64,000 nt of DNA from Smittia aterrima (GCA_033063855.1 CP093829.1:1622243-1686242), one strand, 5' to 3'. Positions 50,640 to 62,800 are shown, numbered from the stretch's first letter. The notes: generated from the sequence alone by a model not told the origin. Made by a program: numbers and translations.

Positions 50640-51130
50640 CTATGACTTTTTGTTGACATAATCTTGTTTAATTTTATCCATCATTAAATCGACTTCTGAT
50701 TTGTTCGAGATTTTCGGCAAGTCATTATTTTTCTGATCCTTCAACGGTCCTCCAAGGTTTATCAAACCCTTGACAAGTTCTTTAACTCCTTTATTTTCTT
50801 CCAGCCAGAGTAAAGTTTTATTTTCTGTTTGCTGCCTTGCGGGAGGAGTCACAACTTAAAAGAAAATTAGATTAAGTTGTTTTAATTCTAAGGAAAAAAA
50901 TTCTAATACTCACGCTCGAATTCGTCAATTGCTTGATGTTCTCTCAACTTATCAGTCAAAATTTTGATTTCTGCTTCTGCCGCTTTAAGTTTTGATTGCA
51001 ATAAATCAACTTCATCTTTCCACTCGAGTGCAATCGTTTTCCATTTGAGAGCTTCAAGTCTTTTGTCGTCGATCACTTCTTGAATATTTACAGAATTGCA
51101 ATCTTTCGATGATGATGCTGGAGTGTCCAT
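50640..51130 (-). CDS. Small coiled-coil protein, unrecognised (143 residues)
   Basis: Two exons (51130-50914 and 50854-50640) join as GAG C|TT GTG and give 143 residues. Residues about 25-70 form a strong heptad-like coiled coil (LEALKWKTIALEWKDEVDLLQSKLKAAEAEIKIL, given in part). The C-terminal half is charged and helical, with LLWLEENKGVKELVKGL and a Lys-rich end. There is no signal peptide or membrane segment. The start codon is 51130; upstream in-frame codons lack ATG. The gene is divergent from Trm5, with 337 bp between start codons, so a shared promoter is likely. The family is not recognised. Confidence 0.6.
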
Positions 51131-51467
51131 TTTTATTGTTTCTGACAACTTCTTCGTGTTTTGACTTATATGAGATGAAATCGAATAATCTGTCGATAAA
51201 TATATTTGAGTTTTTGGCTTGGCTTGCTTCGTTTTTCAATTCTAATTGATTTTAACTTTTTTCTAAATTGATCCGAAGCTTTCAGTTGGGCGAAGATCAT
51301 TTTTTAAAAAGCTCTGGCGTTTTCCATAAAACACTCAAAAAATTTGTCTTCTCGGATTGTTTTCTTTTCAACACGTTTTTTATTCTTCAAAATAAATCAA
51401 TTTAAACTTCACAACAAGCGAATTTAAAAGGTATTTTCAAGTTTTAGAAGTCGATAACGTTTCGCGT
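51131..51467. promoter_or_regulatory. Divergent promoter region between the coiled-coil gene and Trm5
   Basis: The gap of 337 bp separates two start codons on opposite strands. A donor-like AAAAG|GTATTT near 51429 could end a 5' leader exon that splices to the acceptor at 52874. No TATA box is evident. Confidence 0.35.
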
Positions 51468-52850
51468 ATGAAATTCTTCGATTTATTCGCGAAATCAATT
51501 TTAGTTTTTAGTCGCCCAAGAAATTCTTCAATCATGAAATTATCGCCGCCAAAAGTAATCGGAGATTTTGATCGTGAGAAGTTTAACAAGACAATTGCTG
51601 TTCCTACAATCACTTTTAATGAGAATCATAGCAAGAACTTGAGAGAGATTGTGAAGAATCTTAAAAGTTTTCTCCTCAAAACTGAAAAATTCCATGCAGT
51701 GTCGAACAGCAAAATTTATATGAATCCTGATGTGATCCAAGAATGGAATGATCTCCCATCAGACGTCTTAGAGCCACTAAACATCGATTCATCACATTTT
51801 TCACATGAAGATATAACTTTTACTTACAATAACTGGAAAGCCGACGATCTTGTGAAAGCAATAATTCCAGACGACATTGAACCAGCGACTTCTTACTCAA
51901 AGATTGGCCACATCCTTCACATGAATCTGAAAGATAATCTCCTCCCGTACAAAACAGCAATTGCACAAATATATTTGGACAAAGTACCAGGAGCAAGATC
52001 CGTCATTAACAAAGCGCAATCCATCGACAATACATTCAGAAACTTTCAAATTGACTTGCTCGTCGGAGAACCAGAGTATCAAGTTGAAACTAAAGAGAAC
52101 GGAACTGTCTTCGAGTTTGACTTCTCAACAGTTTATTGGAATCCTCGACTATCAACTGAACACGATCGTCTTGTGAAGATTCTGAATCCTAACGATGTTT
52201 TCTTTGATGTCTTTGCTGGAGTTGGACCATTTGCTGTTCCTGCTGGAAAGAAACGCGTTAACGTCCTTGCAAATGATCTGAATCCACATTCATTCAAATG
52301 GCTGGAGCACAACGTGAAGAGAAATAAAGTTCAGCAAAAAGTCAAAACATTCAACAAAGACGGAAGAGATTTTATCTTACAAGACGTTCGATCTCACCTT
52401 CTTGAACTAATTGAAAAACGAGATGAAGACTTAAAGAAATATTCGATTCACATTGCAATGAATCTACCAGCTCTTGCAGTAACTTTCCTCAACGCATTCG
52501 TTGGACTTCTTAAAGACAACAAAAATGGTTTTGAAAATTCAGATTCGATTCCAATTCCTGAATGTCATTGCTATTGCTTCGTGAAAGGCGTCGATGATAA
52601 CAAAGTCATGGCTCAAACTCTTGTAGAAGAGAATATTGGCTTCAAATTAACTCTTGGCGATAATCTGAAGCAAATTTCATTTGTTCGTAACGTTGCACCG
52701 AACAAAGACATGATGCGCGTCGATCTTCTTCTCACAAGTGACATTCTATTTGATCGCGTGAACTGCAATCGACTTTCTCTTGATTGCAGCGATGAAGTCC
52801 CCGCAAAGAAACAATGTAATTTACTTGTCTCAAATCTCACTAAAATATAA
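51468..52850 (+). CDS. tRNA (guanine(37)-N1)-methyltransferase (Trm5/TRMT5)
   Basis: A single exon encodes 460 residues. The enzyme methylates N1 of G37 next to the anticodon with S-adenosylmethionine, which prevents frameshifting. The Rossmann motif I reads FFDVFAGVGPFAVPA at about 244-258, followed by the acidic loop NDLNPHS near 269-275, NKDGRDF near 299 and the NLPA motif near 330. FEFDFSTVYWNPRLSTEH is the conserved lead-in block. Residues 1-22 (KFFDLFAKSILVFSRPRNSS) look like a mitochondrial presequence, and a second in-frame ATG at 51534 would give a cytosolic form. Length and motif order fit eukaryotic Trm5. The next ORF starts 33 bp after the stop with no poly(A) signal between. Confidence 0.93.
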   Translation: MKFFDLFAKSILVFSRPRNSSIMKLSPPKVIGDFDREKFNKTIAVPTITFNENHSKNLREIVKNLKSFLLKTEKFHAVSNSKIYMNPDVIQEWNDLPSDVLEPLNIDSSHFSHEDITFTYNNWKADDLVKAIIPDDIEPATSYSKIGHILHMNLKDNLLPYKTAIAQIYLDKVPGARSVINKAQSIDNTFRNFQIDLLVGEPEYQVETKENGTVFEFDFSTVYWNPRLSTEHDRLVKILNPNDVFFDVFAGVGPFAVPAGKKRVNVLANDLNPHSFKWLEHNVKRNKVQQKVKTFNKDGRDFILQDVRSHLLELIEKRDEDLKKYSIHIAMNLPALAVTFLNAFVGLLKDNKNGFENSDSIPIPECHCYCFVKGVDDNKVMAQTLVEENIGFKLTLGDNLKQISFVRNVAPNKDMMRVDLLLTSDILFDRVNCNRLSLDCSDEVPAKKQCNLLVSNLTKI

Positions 52851-52883
52851 TCATCTCTCTTTTTACTCTTTCAGGCATTCGTG

Positions 52884-53204
52884 ATGGGAAAGAACAAGAA
52901 CAAGAATCAAAAGGACCAGAAACAGTCATCCAGTAATAGTAAGAACAAAAAGGCTCAGCAAATCTTCAAAGTAGTTTCCTCCGGAGGCGGAAAGAAGAAT
53001 CAGAAGAAAACAAAAGAAATTCCACAAAAGTTGAAACAACTTGACTTGAAGAAAAAGGAAAAATCCGATGAGCAGTTGAAGGACTTGCACTTGAAGATGG
53101 TTTCAAAGAAAGAAGTGAAGGAATCTACTTCAGTCGCAAAAAAGAAGATCCCAGCGCCAAATACAAAAGCTGTTGAAGATGTCCTAGAGAAAATGAATGT
53201 TTAA
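52884..53204 (+). CDS. Small Lys-rich nuclear/nucleolar protein, possibly RBIS-like ribosome biogenesis factor
   Basis: The 106-residue product starts MGKNKNKNQKD and is more than a quarter Lys. A short conserved-looking block, AQQIFKVVSSGGGKKNQKK, then a helical segment LKQLDLKKKEKSDEQLKDLHL, recalls the human RBIS (C8orf59) layout of VFHIAS followed by basic and helical segments. RBIS helps 60S subunit maturation, so a nucleolar role is possible but only inferred. A strong acceptor, CTCTTTCAG at 52874, sits 9 bp before the ATG and within the 33 bp gap after the Trm5 stop. The mRNA may use a spliced leader exon shared with Trm5. AATAAA follows at 53225-53230. Confidence 0.5.
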   Translation: MGKNKNKNQKDQKQSSSNSKNKKAQQIFKVVSSGGGKKNQKKTKEIPQKLKQLDLKKKEKSDEQLKDLHLKMVSKKEVKESTSVAKKKIPAPNTKAVEDVLEKMNV

Positions 53205-53224
53205 TGAATGAATTAAACAATTGA

Positions 53225-53230
53225 AATAAA
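53225..53230 (+). terminator. Poly(A) signal shared by Trm5 and the small basic protein gene
   Basis: AATAAA lies 20 bp after the TAA of the small gene. No AATAAA occurs between the Trm5 stop (52850) and this point, so both transcripts probably end here. Confidence 0.5.
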
Positions 53231-53588
53231 ATTGGAGTTCTTTATTTTTACTAGAAATTATAACTTCTTCGATTTAAAAAACCGAGGGAGGGATTAAGTA
53301 CAGCATCAAATCAAATTTTCGTGTCGATTACAGTTAAATATATTTTCTTAAAGAAACTTTAATTTCATAAACATATTTTCTCTGTGTTAAAAACGCGAGC
53401 GATTAGTTTGTCTTTTTTACATAAAAAATATTTTGTTTTCTCTCTCAGCAGGAGACTCGCGACCAGCTGAGCTTTATAAATAATGATGATTGCAAATATT
53501 TAAAGAAGAAATGAAAATTCAAACAGTGAAACCGCAACAGATAAAGAAGGCTCCGTCTAAACACAATAAACATCTTCAGCTAAAGGTT

Positions 53589-56500
53589 TTAATTCTCGAA
53601 GCCGCTAACTTCGCATTGTTCGAGAATCGGATTTCCATTGCAAACGTAAGAAATTCGCAACTTCATTCGCAGGACGGCCTGAAAATTAAGAAACTAAATG
53701 AAATCGACTGAATTGTTGATAAGATTTCAAGAACTTACACTTGGCGAATTGCTTTTTACTCGCATCTCTTGAGTGATTTGTCCACCAGGAAGCATAACGG
53801 AGCCCGACGGCGACATCATCTGTAGTTGAAAGCTTTTAGGAACTGCGGCCTGCAAAGAATTCGTTTGAGTTAAATATGATCAATAAATGAAATGGTTTCT
53901 ATTTACTTGGAATAAATACTGCTCTAAAGTCTCCAAAGAATTGTTTGTGGTCGTCATGATAATTTGCTGATGATCGCTTTGATTGATCGCCGCCAACTGC
54001 ACCAAAATATCGTTTTTGTCGTAAGCTGTGACTATTTTCGAAGCTGTTGTCGACGGAGCCAAGAAGTCTAAACCAAGATCGTAGTTTGCCGGAGCACTGC
54101 CACCATTCAAGCCGAATACAGAAACATCAGGAATCTTTGAATTCTCATTGTTGTCGAGTATCGACATTGTGATGGGCGAAGTCAAATTGTTATTGTTGTT
54201 GTTGCTCATCACAGGTATGGCTGGAGCTGACAAGTCAATGTCACCGAGAAGATCAAGCAAATTGTTCGTAGCTGCTGGTGCTGGGGCTGAAGATACAATC
54301 GAAGGAGTCGACATGATGATGTCATCTCCCGACCCGAGTAAATCCAAAAGAGTGTCCGTGTTTGATTTAACAACGTTAGTTGTGTTAGATGTTTTTTCAG
54401 TTGGCATTGGAATCTCAGTAATTTCATTTTCTCCATTTCCATTCGTACCGTTTATTCGATTGATCGTCATCGCTGGCATTTTCTCTAGTAACGACTCGCG
54501 CAAATGATTATAGGGTCCAAAGAGCTGCATGAATTCAACGCCTCGCTGTTGCAAATCAATATTCAAGTGTGATCCGAAAGTTTCAATAATATCCTTGATA
54601 TCACTAAAAAGAAAATAAATTTTTTCTCAGCTTCGTCTATCGAACTTTTAATAAAGAAACTTACCTCTGACCGGCCTTTAATCTTGTACTAAGTTTAGCG
54701 AGCGCTGCCAAAGCATATTGCTTGCTAACCGTGTTAACTTGGTTTGAACAAAGAAGCTTGCTGAAAAGCTCAATGACTACAGCTTCAGTTGGACGCTCAG
54801 CAGTGACTATAAAATATTAAGACTTAGAATAAAAACTTTCAATAAAACAAATTTCTCTTACATTCGAGATCAGCATTGTACAGCAAACTGTCACCGAACT
54901 CTCCAATACACCAAACGGCCACTTGCAGCAATGGTTGATTGTCCAACGTTTCCTGAATTGATTCCCATAACTTGACTGTGATAACTGCTTGCTCGTTACT
55001 TGGACTGCTCGAAATAATTTGAATTGTTGACGAAGTCACATCGTCTCTGACGTAGTTGCCAGCTGCGATCAGAATACTCAGCAGTGTATCAAGATGCCAT
55101 CGGATCGTTGGTGCATAACGATCAGCTGAGTTGACCATGCTTGAACTGCATTGAGCTTTAAACTCAGCATCAGCTTTCTCCAAGAACACAAGCAACTCCT
55201 TAGCCATAGCACGAATATTTTGCGAATTGACGAGCGCAAATGATAGCTCCATTGCTCGCTTACGAATCGTTACATCAGGATCCTTTAGGCACTCGAGGAT
55301 TGTGCTCCTGTGACGTTGAACAGCTGAAATATCAACGTTGACAGTTCGTAGCAGTGTGTGAAGCGCAATGTATCTGATGTTCTTATCATTGTTGAGCAAA
55401 AAGCGACCAAGAATGTTGACAGCGAGCACTCGCAAGCCTCCTTCGGACTTAATGTCCATGATCGTGAGAACGGTTTCGTAAAGAATCGTATTTCCGACGT
55501 TTTTACTCGTTTCTGTGTTCGTCGCGACTTGTGCCAAGATATCATTCATTGCTTCTGAAGCATCCGGATCATTTCGCCCAAGAATCCTCAAAAGTCGAAG
55601 AATCTTTACTTGTAAGAAGGGATCGGAAACTCCGCTGACATCATGCTCAGGAGAGTAGCCAGCGAGAATCAAGTTTTTCAAGATTCTCACCAGATTAGGG
55701 ACGATCTAAAAAGAGAAGAGACGATTTAAATATTGGAATCAATGAATCGACTAAAGCTAATCTGTGAGATTGTTGAATCATCTCAGCAGAGTTTGCTTTA
55801 ATAAATTGTAAGCAAAAATTGAGAAACATGCAAATCGTCGAGACTTCGATTAACAATGCAAGCCGTAAGTTGCAGCAATCAAAGCTCTCGAATTATTTCG
55901 ATGACTACGACAAGAAAATGAATTCAATTTATTTGATGATGTCCAAACTTTGTCACTTTTTTTCTTGGAAGGACAAACAGTTAAGTTCTAAATACAAAAT
56001 GCGAGATTCGTCATGCAAAAATATTAACTGAATTTCATGCTCGCAAGCTCTGAAAGAACTCAAAGCAGCATTACCTCCAGACTTTCACTACCGTCCTTGT
56101 TAACAGCCCGTTTAAAAATATTAAATAATCAATTCAACGACATTTTACGAGATGCGCGCGGGGCGAATGGAAAATGTTTCATTCAAAAAGTAAAAACAAA
56201 ATTAGAAAATTTTGAATTACGATTCAAAAACATTTTTGGGAAATAGGAAATCTAATTGGTTTTGTTATAAAAAATCTAATTTCATTCAAGCCAAAAAGAA
56301 CTCGGTTAATAAGTTTACCTTTTTAAAATGATTGAGCGTATCGGGACTGTTCTCGCACATTTCAGTTATCAGCGTCACGCCCGTGATAAGAATTCCTGAA
56401 GGAAAAAACAGACAAATTATCGATTTGATACACCAGCAAAACAAACTCTAATCATACCATGGTTCTTCTCGTTAAGCAATGATCGCGTTGCCGGCAAGAA

Positions 56501-57295
56501 AATCTCCATTAGGTCAGGCACACGTCGAATGATACGGAACGCACACAATACCGCTTTCTTCCTAATGTAAGCGTTAGGTGATTTCATAAGTTTCTCGATC
56601 TCTCCAGCTAAATCTCGAGCCATCTCAGGTGAAGCGATTGCTCCTAGTGTGCAGAGGGCGAGGCCAACGACAAATTGTGTCGGGCTGTTGAGGTCACTAA
56701 AACGAAATATTATCGTTAGTCGTTATTCGATAATTTGCTTCTAGGTCAAGCTTACTTTTTCAAACAATTTGTTATCAATAGATGAACGTCTTGCCGCTCG
56801 TCGAGTAAGAGCATCGCTCCAAGGTATCCGATTCGCTTGTCAGTGAATCTAGGACTCGCGATGAGTTTCAAACATTCAAGCTGACCAAAATGTGCCGGAT
56901 ATCCGAGCATGTGAATGTAGAAGAGCTTTGCAATGTTTCTGCATCGCCAGACGGAATCTTCTTCACGGAATGTTGATCGAATGTACGCACACTCTCGATT
57001 CACGACAGCCCGTTCTTCAGCCTGCGTTTTCGCAGCGCGAATCTGTCGAATGAGGTCGCGTAGTCGTGTTGGTGTAGGCATTCGCACTGCAATGGAAAAG
57101 AACTTGTTTAGATTTATGATTGACGAAGTCGCCAGTGATGTCTCGTGATCTCGATATCTTCAAGAAATCATTGAACTGATTGATTGATTTAATTAACTCG
57201 TCCATGCAATTTGAGTAATAAAGAGAAATCGAAACGCATTTGTTACTTATACCCCTTTCGATTGTTTCATTGATCGCCTGTCGTATCGTGGCCAT
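53589..57295 (-). CDS. AP-1gamma: AP-1 complex subunit gamma (gamma-adaptin)
   Basis: Nine minus-strand coding exons join in frame: 57295-57253, 57086-56756, 56696-56458, 56395-56319, 55705-54862, 54806-54665, 54603-53907, 53849-53739, 53678-53589; 857 residues. It is the large subunit of the AP-1 clathrin adaptor that sorts cargo between trans-Golgi network and endosomes. The trunk (residues 1 to about 595) starts MATIRQAINETIER and contains the family block RMPTPTRLRDLIRQIR and HEAT-like repeats. The hinge (about 595-735) is low-complexity with two LLDLL clathrin-box motifs at 644-648 and 674-678. The C-terminal ear ends LRMKLRISYVCNGNP. The first coding exon is open upstream of the ATG (FNPGLN before M), so an N-terminally extended isoform is possible; 5' leader exons were not found. 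Confidence 0.95.
54246..54350 (-). other. AP-1gamma: Two clathrin-box motifs in the AP-1 gamma hinge
   Basis: LLDLLG occurs at 54336-54350 and 54246-54260 (minus strand). LLDLL-type boxes bind the clathrin terminal domain; gamma-adaptin hinges typically carry them. Confidence 0.7.
55706..56318 (-). other. AP-1gamma: Intron of AP-1 gamma (613 bp)
   Basis: The donor AAG|GTAAAC and acceptor CTTTTTAG flank it. Frames of 66-70 codons on the plus strand inside it show no similarity. Confidence 0.7.
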
Positions 57296-59869
57296 GTTAA
57301 GGCCTGGATTGAATCTGCAAGCAAGCAAAAAGGAAAAATAACGTCATCATGCGGTTAGGGATCAAAAAAAAACAAAAGCAAACACAAAATGTCATTGCAA
57401 CTTTGAACCGTTGATTTTCCACCTACGGCTTCTTAGAGATTTTAATGTGTTGAAGGAACATCGTGGATCTGCTAGCTCAATTTTACATCAACTGATTCGC
57501 CTTTGAAAAAAACTGGAGAACAATTTTGCGGCCTACAAAAATAAATATCGGGCGCAAGGATCATCGACGATTCATTTTTGACAATTTACGATGTGGCGAC
57601 CTTCGTTGGTTCTTTTGGCTTTGTGAAAACTTTTTCGTTTCCATACTTTCGTCTGTGATGTTGAGCATAGCAGTTCACAATAATTCCGTCGTCACAAGTA
57701 GACGAGTAGTCATCAATCAACGGTTCAGGTGCTGGTCAATTAATTAGAAATATTATTCGTTAATTACCCGCTGTCAGTGTTCATCTCGTTTTTAGGAAAA
57801 CTCTTTAGTTTGGACAGAAAGCAACAACAAAAATGCACGAAGGAAAACTGAAAGTGTCGTCACGGAATGAGGCGAGTGAACGAAGAATTCAATTAAGACG
57901 GCAACCTGGGGCTTCTTCTTCTTTCTCACTCTCACTCAACTTCTGATCTAGGTTAGATGATGTAAACGGAATAACTATAGTCGTCTAAGCCTTAATTATC
58001 GGTCATGCGATTAGCTTTGCTCTTGCAATGTCTCACAGGGCGTAAGAGTTGAGATTGAATAATTAATTAAGGTGTTTTTTAGAAATCACTTGCACTGATT
58101 GATTTTGTCTTTTTCCTGATTTCAACACTTTCTGTGGATGCTTTAGCTTGTTGTAAACATTGTGCTATACGTTGGCGATGACTTATCAGCGATTTTCAGC
58201 AAAGAAATGATTAGTGATAACGAATTTGTGAATCGATGACAAAGCTGATAAAAGCAAAAACCAAATTTTCACAAATTTCACACAACTCGAAGTCAGATTA
58301 AAACCGAAAAAGTTTTTAAAGTCGAACCAGCAATTGAAGATTGATGGAGTCCAAATGATGATGTGGTTTCGACTTTTCACTAAGTTTTTAAGCTTTTTTT
58401 TCAGTCGAGGAATTTTTTATTTTCTATGGTGCTGCACTCTAGATGATGAACCTTACAACGATGTACAGTTCTCACAACCTAAATTCCATCCTAATTTCTA
58501 TTGCCAACCTTTTCAACCCTTTGAATCAACCCCTTCATTAGATTCTTTCTTGGAAATGTGAAATTGTTTCCAAGAATAAAGAAGGAAACCTCGTTTAGAG
58601 AAAATAATTCAATTTTACAAAATTCATTCTTTGTGTTTGATTTTTCAATAAATTTTATCTTTCGATTAAAATATCTCTGCTTTGGCCTTATTAATGTTTT
58701 TCTTATTCGTTCAAACATCATCCGATTCTGTGATTCATTCAAATGAGGAAAATATTTATTCGGGGAGCACAACCAAATATCCTTCCAACTTCCGATTGAC
58801 TAGATCATATCACGAAACACACGAAGCCACTTTCATAATTGAAACGATCAATCAAAAAAATGTGAACACTTTCTTTTCACGTAAAAACATTTCTGTTGAA
58901 TGATAAACATTATTTGCATAAGCTGATCGTTGATAACGGCAAGATAAGAGTGAACAACTGACATGAAGTAGTAAAAATGAAGTTTCTCGCAAAAAAACTT
59001 AAAGCACAAACCTTCGATTATGTTCTACAGGCAAGATGCCCCATTCACTTTCGTAGTAAGGATACATCGCGACATGCAATTACAACGCAAAATTCTGATT
59101 GAAAATCTGAACACGCACGCGACACCAGCGAAAAAGAACTAAAGACACTCAGGAAATTTTCTTTATTCTTATCTGACATTTCGTTGGAAAAAACACAACA
59201 CACGCTCACCTTTAGAAAGCTAAGTACGAAACTGATAACACGAAAATGTGTGTTTCTTATCACTTGCACACCTCGTCCACACAAAAATTCAACCAACTCA
59301 TTAAAGACACTTCAACCGTGAACATCAAACGAATACATTGTTAGGGGAGTTTTGAGTACGGCTGCAAGAGAATAAATAGTTTCACTTTAAGTCATCAGCA
59401 CTTGCGGCAGACTAAAAGACGATTTGTGGTCGTAGCCAATGCGGAAATATTTGAAACAGCTGTTAATGATCTTCTCTCGTATTTTCTTCGAAAAGAAAAA
59501 ATTAAAGAGAAGAAATATTTCACGAGCTTTCACGATCCAAACACGATAATCTAACGAGTCAAGACGAAAATTACGATCAGAATCGAATTCGGTTTGAAAG
59601 CTCTAAAACTTTATCTCGAGAGCTTTTTAACGAAGCTTTTTTTCTGGCAGCGTCTCAACTCCCAACTGCACCTCACATCGTCTCGATTACTTTTCGTGCG
59701 TTTGTTCTAAATTCACTTGACACACAAACCTTGATCACGAATCGTATTTAAATGTGTCTTGAGCGATGAAAAGCTTGCAGTCTTTGCGAAAAGCTTGAGA
59801 CGTAAAGTTTACCTCAGTCGCGTCCGCGAAGTGAATAAAAAAGAAGTTAGAGCAAAAATCGAAGTGATT
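57296..59869. other. Intergenic region between AP-1 gamma and the Ig-domain gene (about 2.6 kb)
   Basis: It should contain the AP-1 gamma 5' leader exons and the leader and promoter of the Ig gene. I could not assign either. Plus-strand frames at 58334-58561 and 58682-58903 are not random-looking but lack recognisable domains. An acceptor-like TTTTTCTGGCAG at 59649 may begin the Ig-gene leader exon. Confidence 0.35.
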
Positions 59870-62800
59870 ATGTCAGCTGCTGTGACACGAGAAGGCTCAT
59901 CGCCTATGGGCAGTGGAATGCGATTCAATCGAACACCAGATCGTCACCACTTGCATCCAAATCCACCAAAGTGTCGAACTCCGGCAGATTTCAGTCGATC
60001 ACCATCGCCTTTTGAATTGGGAGACTCCGTGAACTTGCAAATTGCATCATCCAGTGCAATCATCGATAAAGCTTGTGTCATGGATATTTCAAGAGCCGAC
60101 GTTCGCAATGTCGACGATTTCATTCAACTTTTCTTAACCGAATATTGTGTAATTGATCGAGCTTGCTACGAAGACGTCAGCGAGCCAAGTGTGAAGATCA
60201 TGGTGATTGAAGAGGACGAAGAAGAGGAAGCTGCGCGTACTGGAACCGTTGTGATTGCTCCGATGCCACTGCCCGAGGAGCCCGTCGTCTCTGAAGAAAT
60301 CGAAAATGACGATTCTCAGGACAAAAAAAAACTCCGATTGACCCTAGCCCTGTGGTGTTAGAATCACAACCAGAAGTCGTTGAAGAACCGGTTGCAACTG
60401 TCGAAAGTGTCGTTCAAGACCAACCACCGCCAAGCGAATCACAAAGCGATGAAAATAAACCAGCTGAGATTGCCGAAACGAAGCCAGATGATGCATCGAC
60501 TGAAAAAGTTGTTGAAAGTGTTGGCGAGAACGTCGCTGTTCCGACTGTCGAGGGTGAAGTGAAGCCTGATGCATCGGCTAGCGATGAAATAACTAAAGAT
60601 AGTGAAGCTTTAGCTATCGCAATGGACGGAGACGATACAGCTGTGGAATCAGAAGATTCTGACTTTGACGTGATGGAAGAAATCGATCCATCTTACGCGA
60701 TCGATTCAACATTATGGTTAAAAGTTAAAGACATCGACGCTTGTGATCTTAAGCCAGCTCCAAAACCACTTCCAGAAGGAGCTAAACCAGAAGAAGCTAA
60801 AGAAGAGAAGAAAGCAAAGAAGGAAGAAGAAGTCGAAGAAGAAGATTCAGGATTTTCTGAATTCGTCCCTCGAACAGAGAAAGATCGCGATCAAGAATTC
60901 CAAGAATTTATTCGTGAACTTTGTCGTCCAAGTATCATTTCCTATTTGCCCGATCGAGTTGCTGCTAAAGGAACTGACATTCGCTTGACTTGCACAGTTC
61001 AAGGCAACAATTACACAACGAAATGGATGAAGAACGACGAGCCCTTGGAGCGACAGCCGAGAATTACAAGTCGCAGTGATGGAGAGATTCACATTCTGGA
61101 AATTACGAAGATTATTGAGAAAGACGAAGGTGTCTACACTGCGGTCTTTAAAAATCGCGCTGGTGAAGTTGAGACTTCTTCGAGGATCAAAGTTTACGAT
61201 GGAAAATTGCATAAGCCTGATCACATCGATATCGCATTAGTAAAAGGTAAGTTCTCTCTCAGAGCTGATGCAATCAATTCGTCATTCACCCAAATTGCTA
61301 AATTTATCGCCGTTGATCTCTTTTCGCTTTGACATTGAAATACTTTTCTCGATTATATTGAACTTAAAAGTGTTCTCGTTTCTTTCTTAGACTATTACGA
61401 TTATGCGTTGGGAGGTTTAGTGATTGAAGCTCATGTTCATGGTTTGCCGACGCCGAATGTGAAATTCTATCGAGACGGTCACTTGATTCACGCGAGACGC
61501 AACAAAGTTGTGTTCTTCGTTGAAGACAAGGAGATTTTCCAATGTCTCCTTGTAAGACCTGACGCGACTGTCAGTGGAACTTACACAGTTCTTGCTGAGA
61601 ACAAAGCTGGAAAGAAGAGATTCGATCATCATGTTGATTTCATTACGAAATATCCGTTGATCCACTTGCCAGGAATGCGACATGCGGACAAGAAACTCGA
61701 AGACTTCGTTGAAGAAATGTTGGAGAAGATTCCTAAGCCAGTTGAAGAAAAACCAGCCGAAGAAGTGCCAGCCGAGGTTAAACCTGAGGAACCAATTAAA
61801 CTTGAAGAGCCACCTAAACCAGAAGCACCGAAAGTTGAAGAAATTGTCGATGCTTTGCAAGCTGCTGTCGAAGAAGTCAAAGCTGAGGAGAAGCCAAAGA
61901 AACATCATCATCACAAGTCAAAGTCAAAGCACAGAAGCAAGAAAGCTTCGAGTCCTAAAATCGATGCTGATCTTATGAATGATGGCGAAGACGAACCTGA
62001 TGCGGAATTTGAACCTGTTGGAGAAGCTAGAAACCAAGAAAAGAGAAAATTCTCAACTGTCGTTCACGAGCCATACGAAAGTGAAACTTTCCGAATTTTC
62101 AATTCCAAAAATAATTTGTGGTTCTCTGGAAAGCTTCGCGATCAAACAGTCATTGAAGGATCACATGTGAAGATGATTTGTGCTGTGAGTGGTCCACTCC
62201 CGATTCTCAAGTGGATGAAGAATGGAAAGCCAGTGCCATGGAGCCAAACAGTTCGTAACATGAGCGGCGAAGGCATCGGTCATGTCATCATTGAGAAAAT
62301 CGCAAGATCTGATGCTGCAACTTACACTTGCATTGCGAAGAATCAATGGAACGAAGTTGAAACCGAAGCTGTCATCAAAGTTATTCAAAAATCAACAGTG
62401 CCAACAACTGACACTTCCAAGCCAATGTTCACTCGTGTTCTTGGCGAATTTTATCGAAACACTGAAGACGATTTGATTTTGGACGCGCACGTTCGAGCTG
62501 TTCCTGCTCCTAAAGTCATTTGGTTGAAAGATGGAGTTGAGATCAATAAATCAATGGATCCACGATTTGATTTCACGACTGATCACGATGGTGGCTATCA
62601 AATGAGAATTCATAAGCCGAAAGCTGAAGACAGCGGTCTCTATGCTTGCGAAGCTGTAAATTCAGAAGGAAAAGCGAAAGTCACTCACAAAGTTAACTTC
62701 ACTGAACTAGAACGTCACACGCATCCACAATTTCTTTATCACAAAGAATCTTTCTGGCAGCCAACTTTGAGAATGGAAATTTCTCCTGAACCAGTCAAGG

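Noticed and set aside
53490..53711. 73-codon plus-strand frame
   Set aside because: It lies antisense to the last exon of AP-1 gamma and its 3' UTR.
58334..58903. Two overlapping plus-strand frames, one with a weak hydrophobic start (ATG near 58694)
   Set aside because: The second has a very short hydrophobic stretch and no cleavage or dibasic sites. The first has no ATG-linked signal peptide. Neither is supported by domain similarity.
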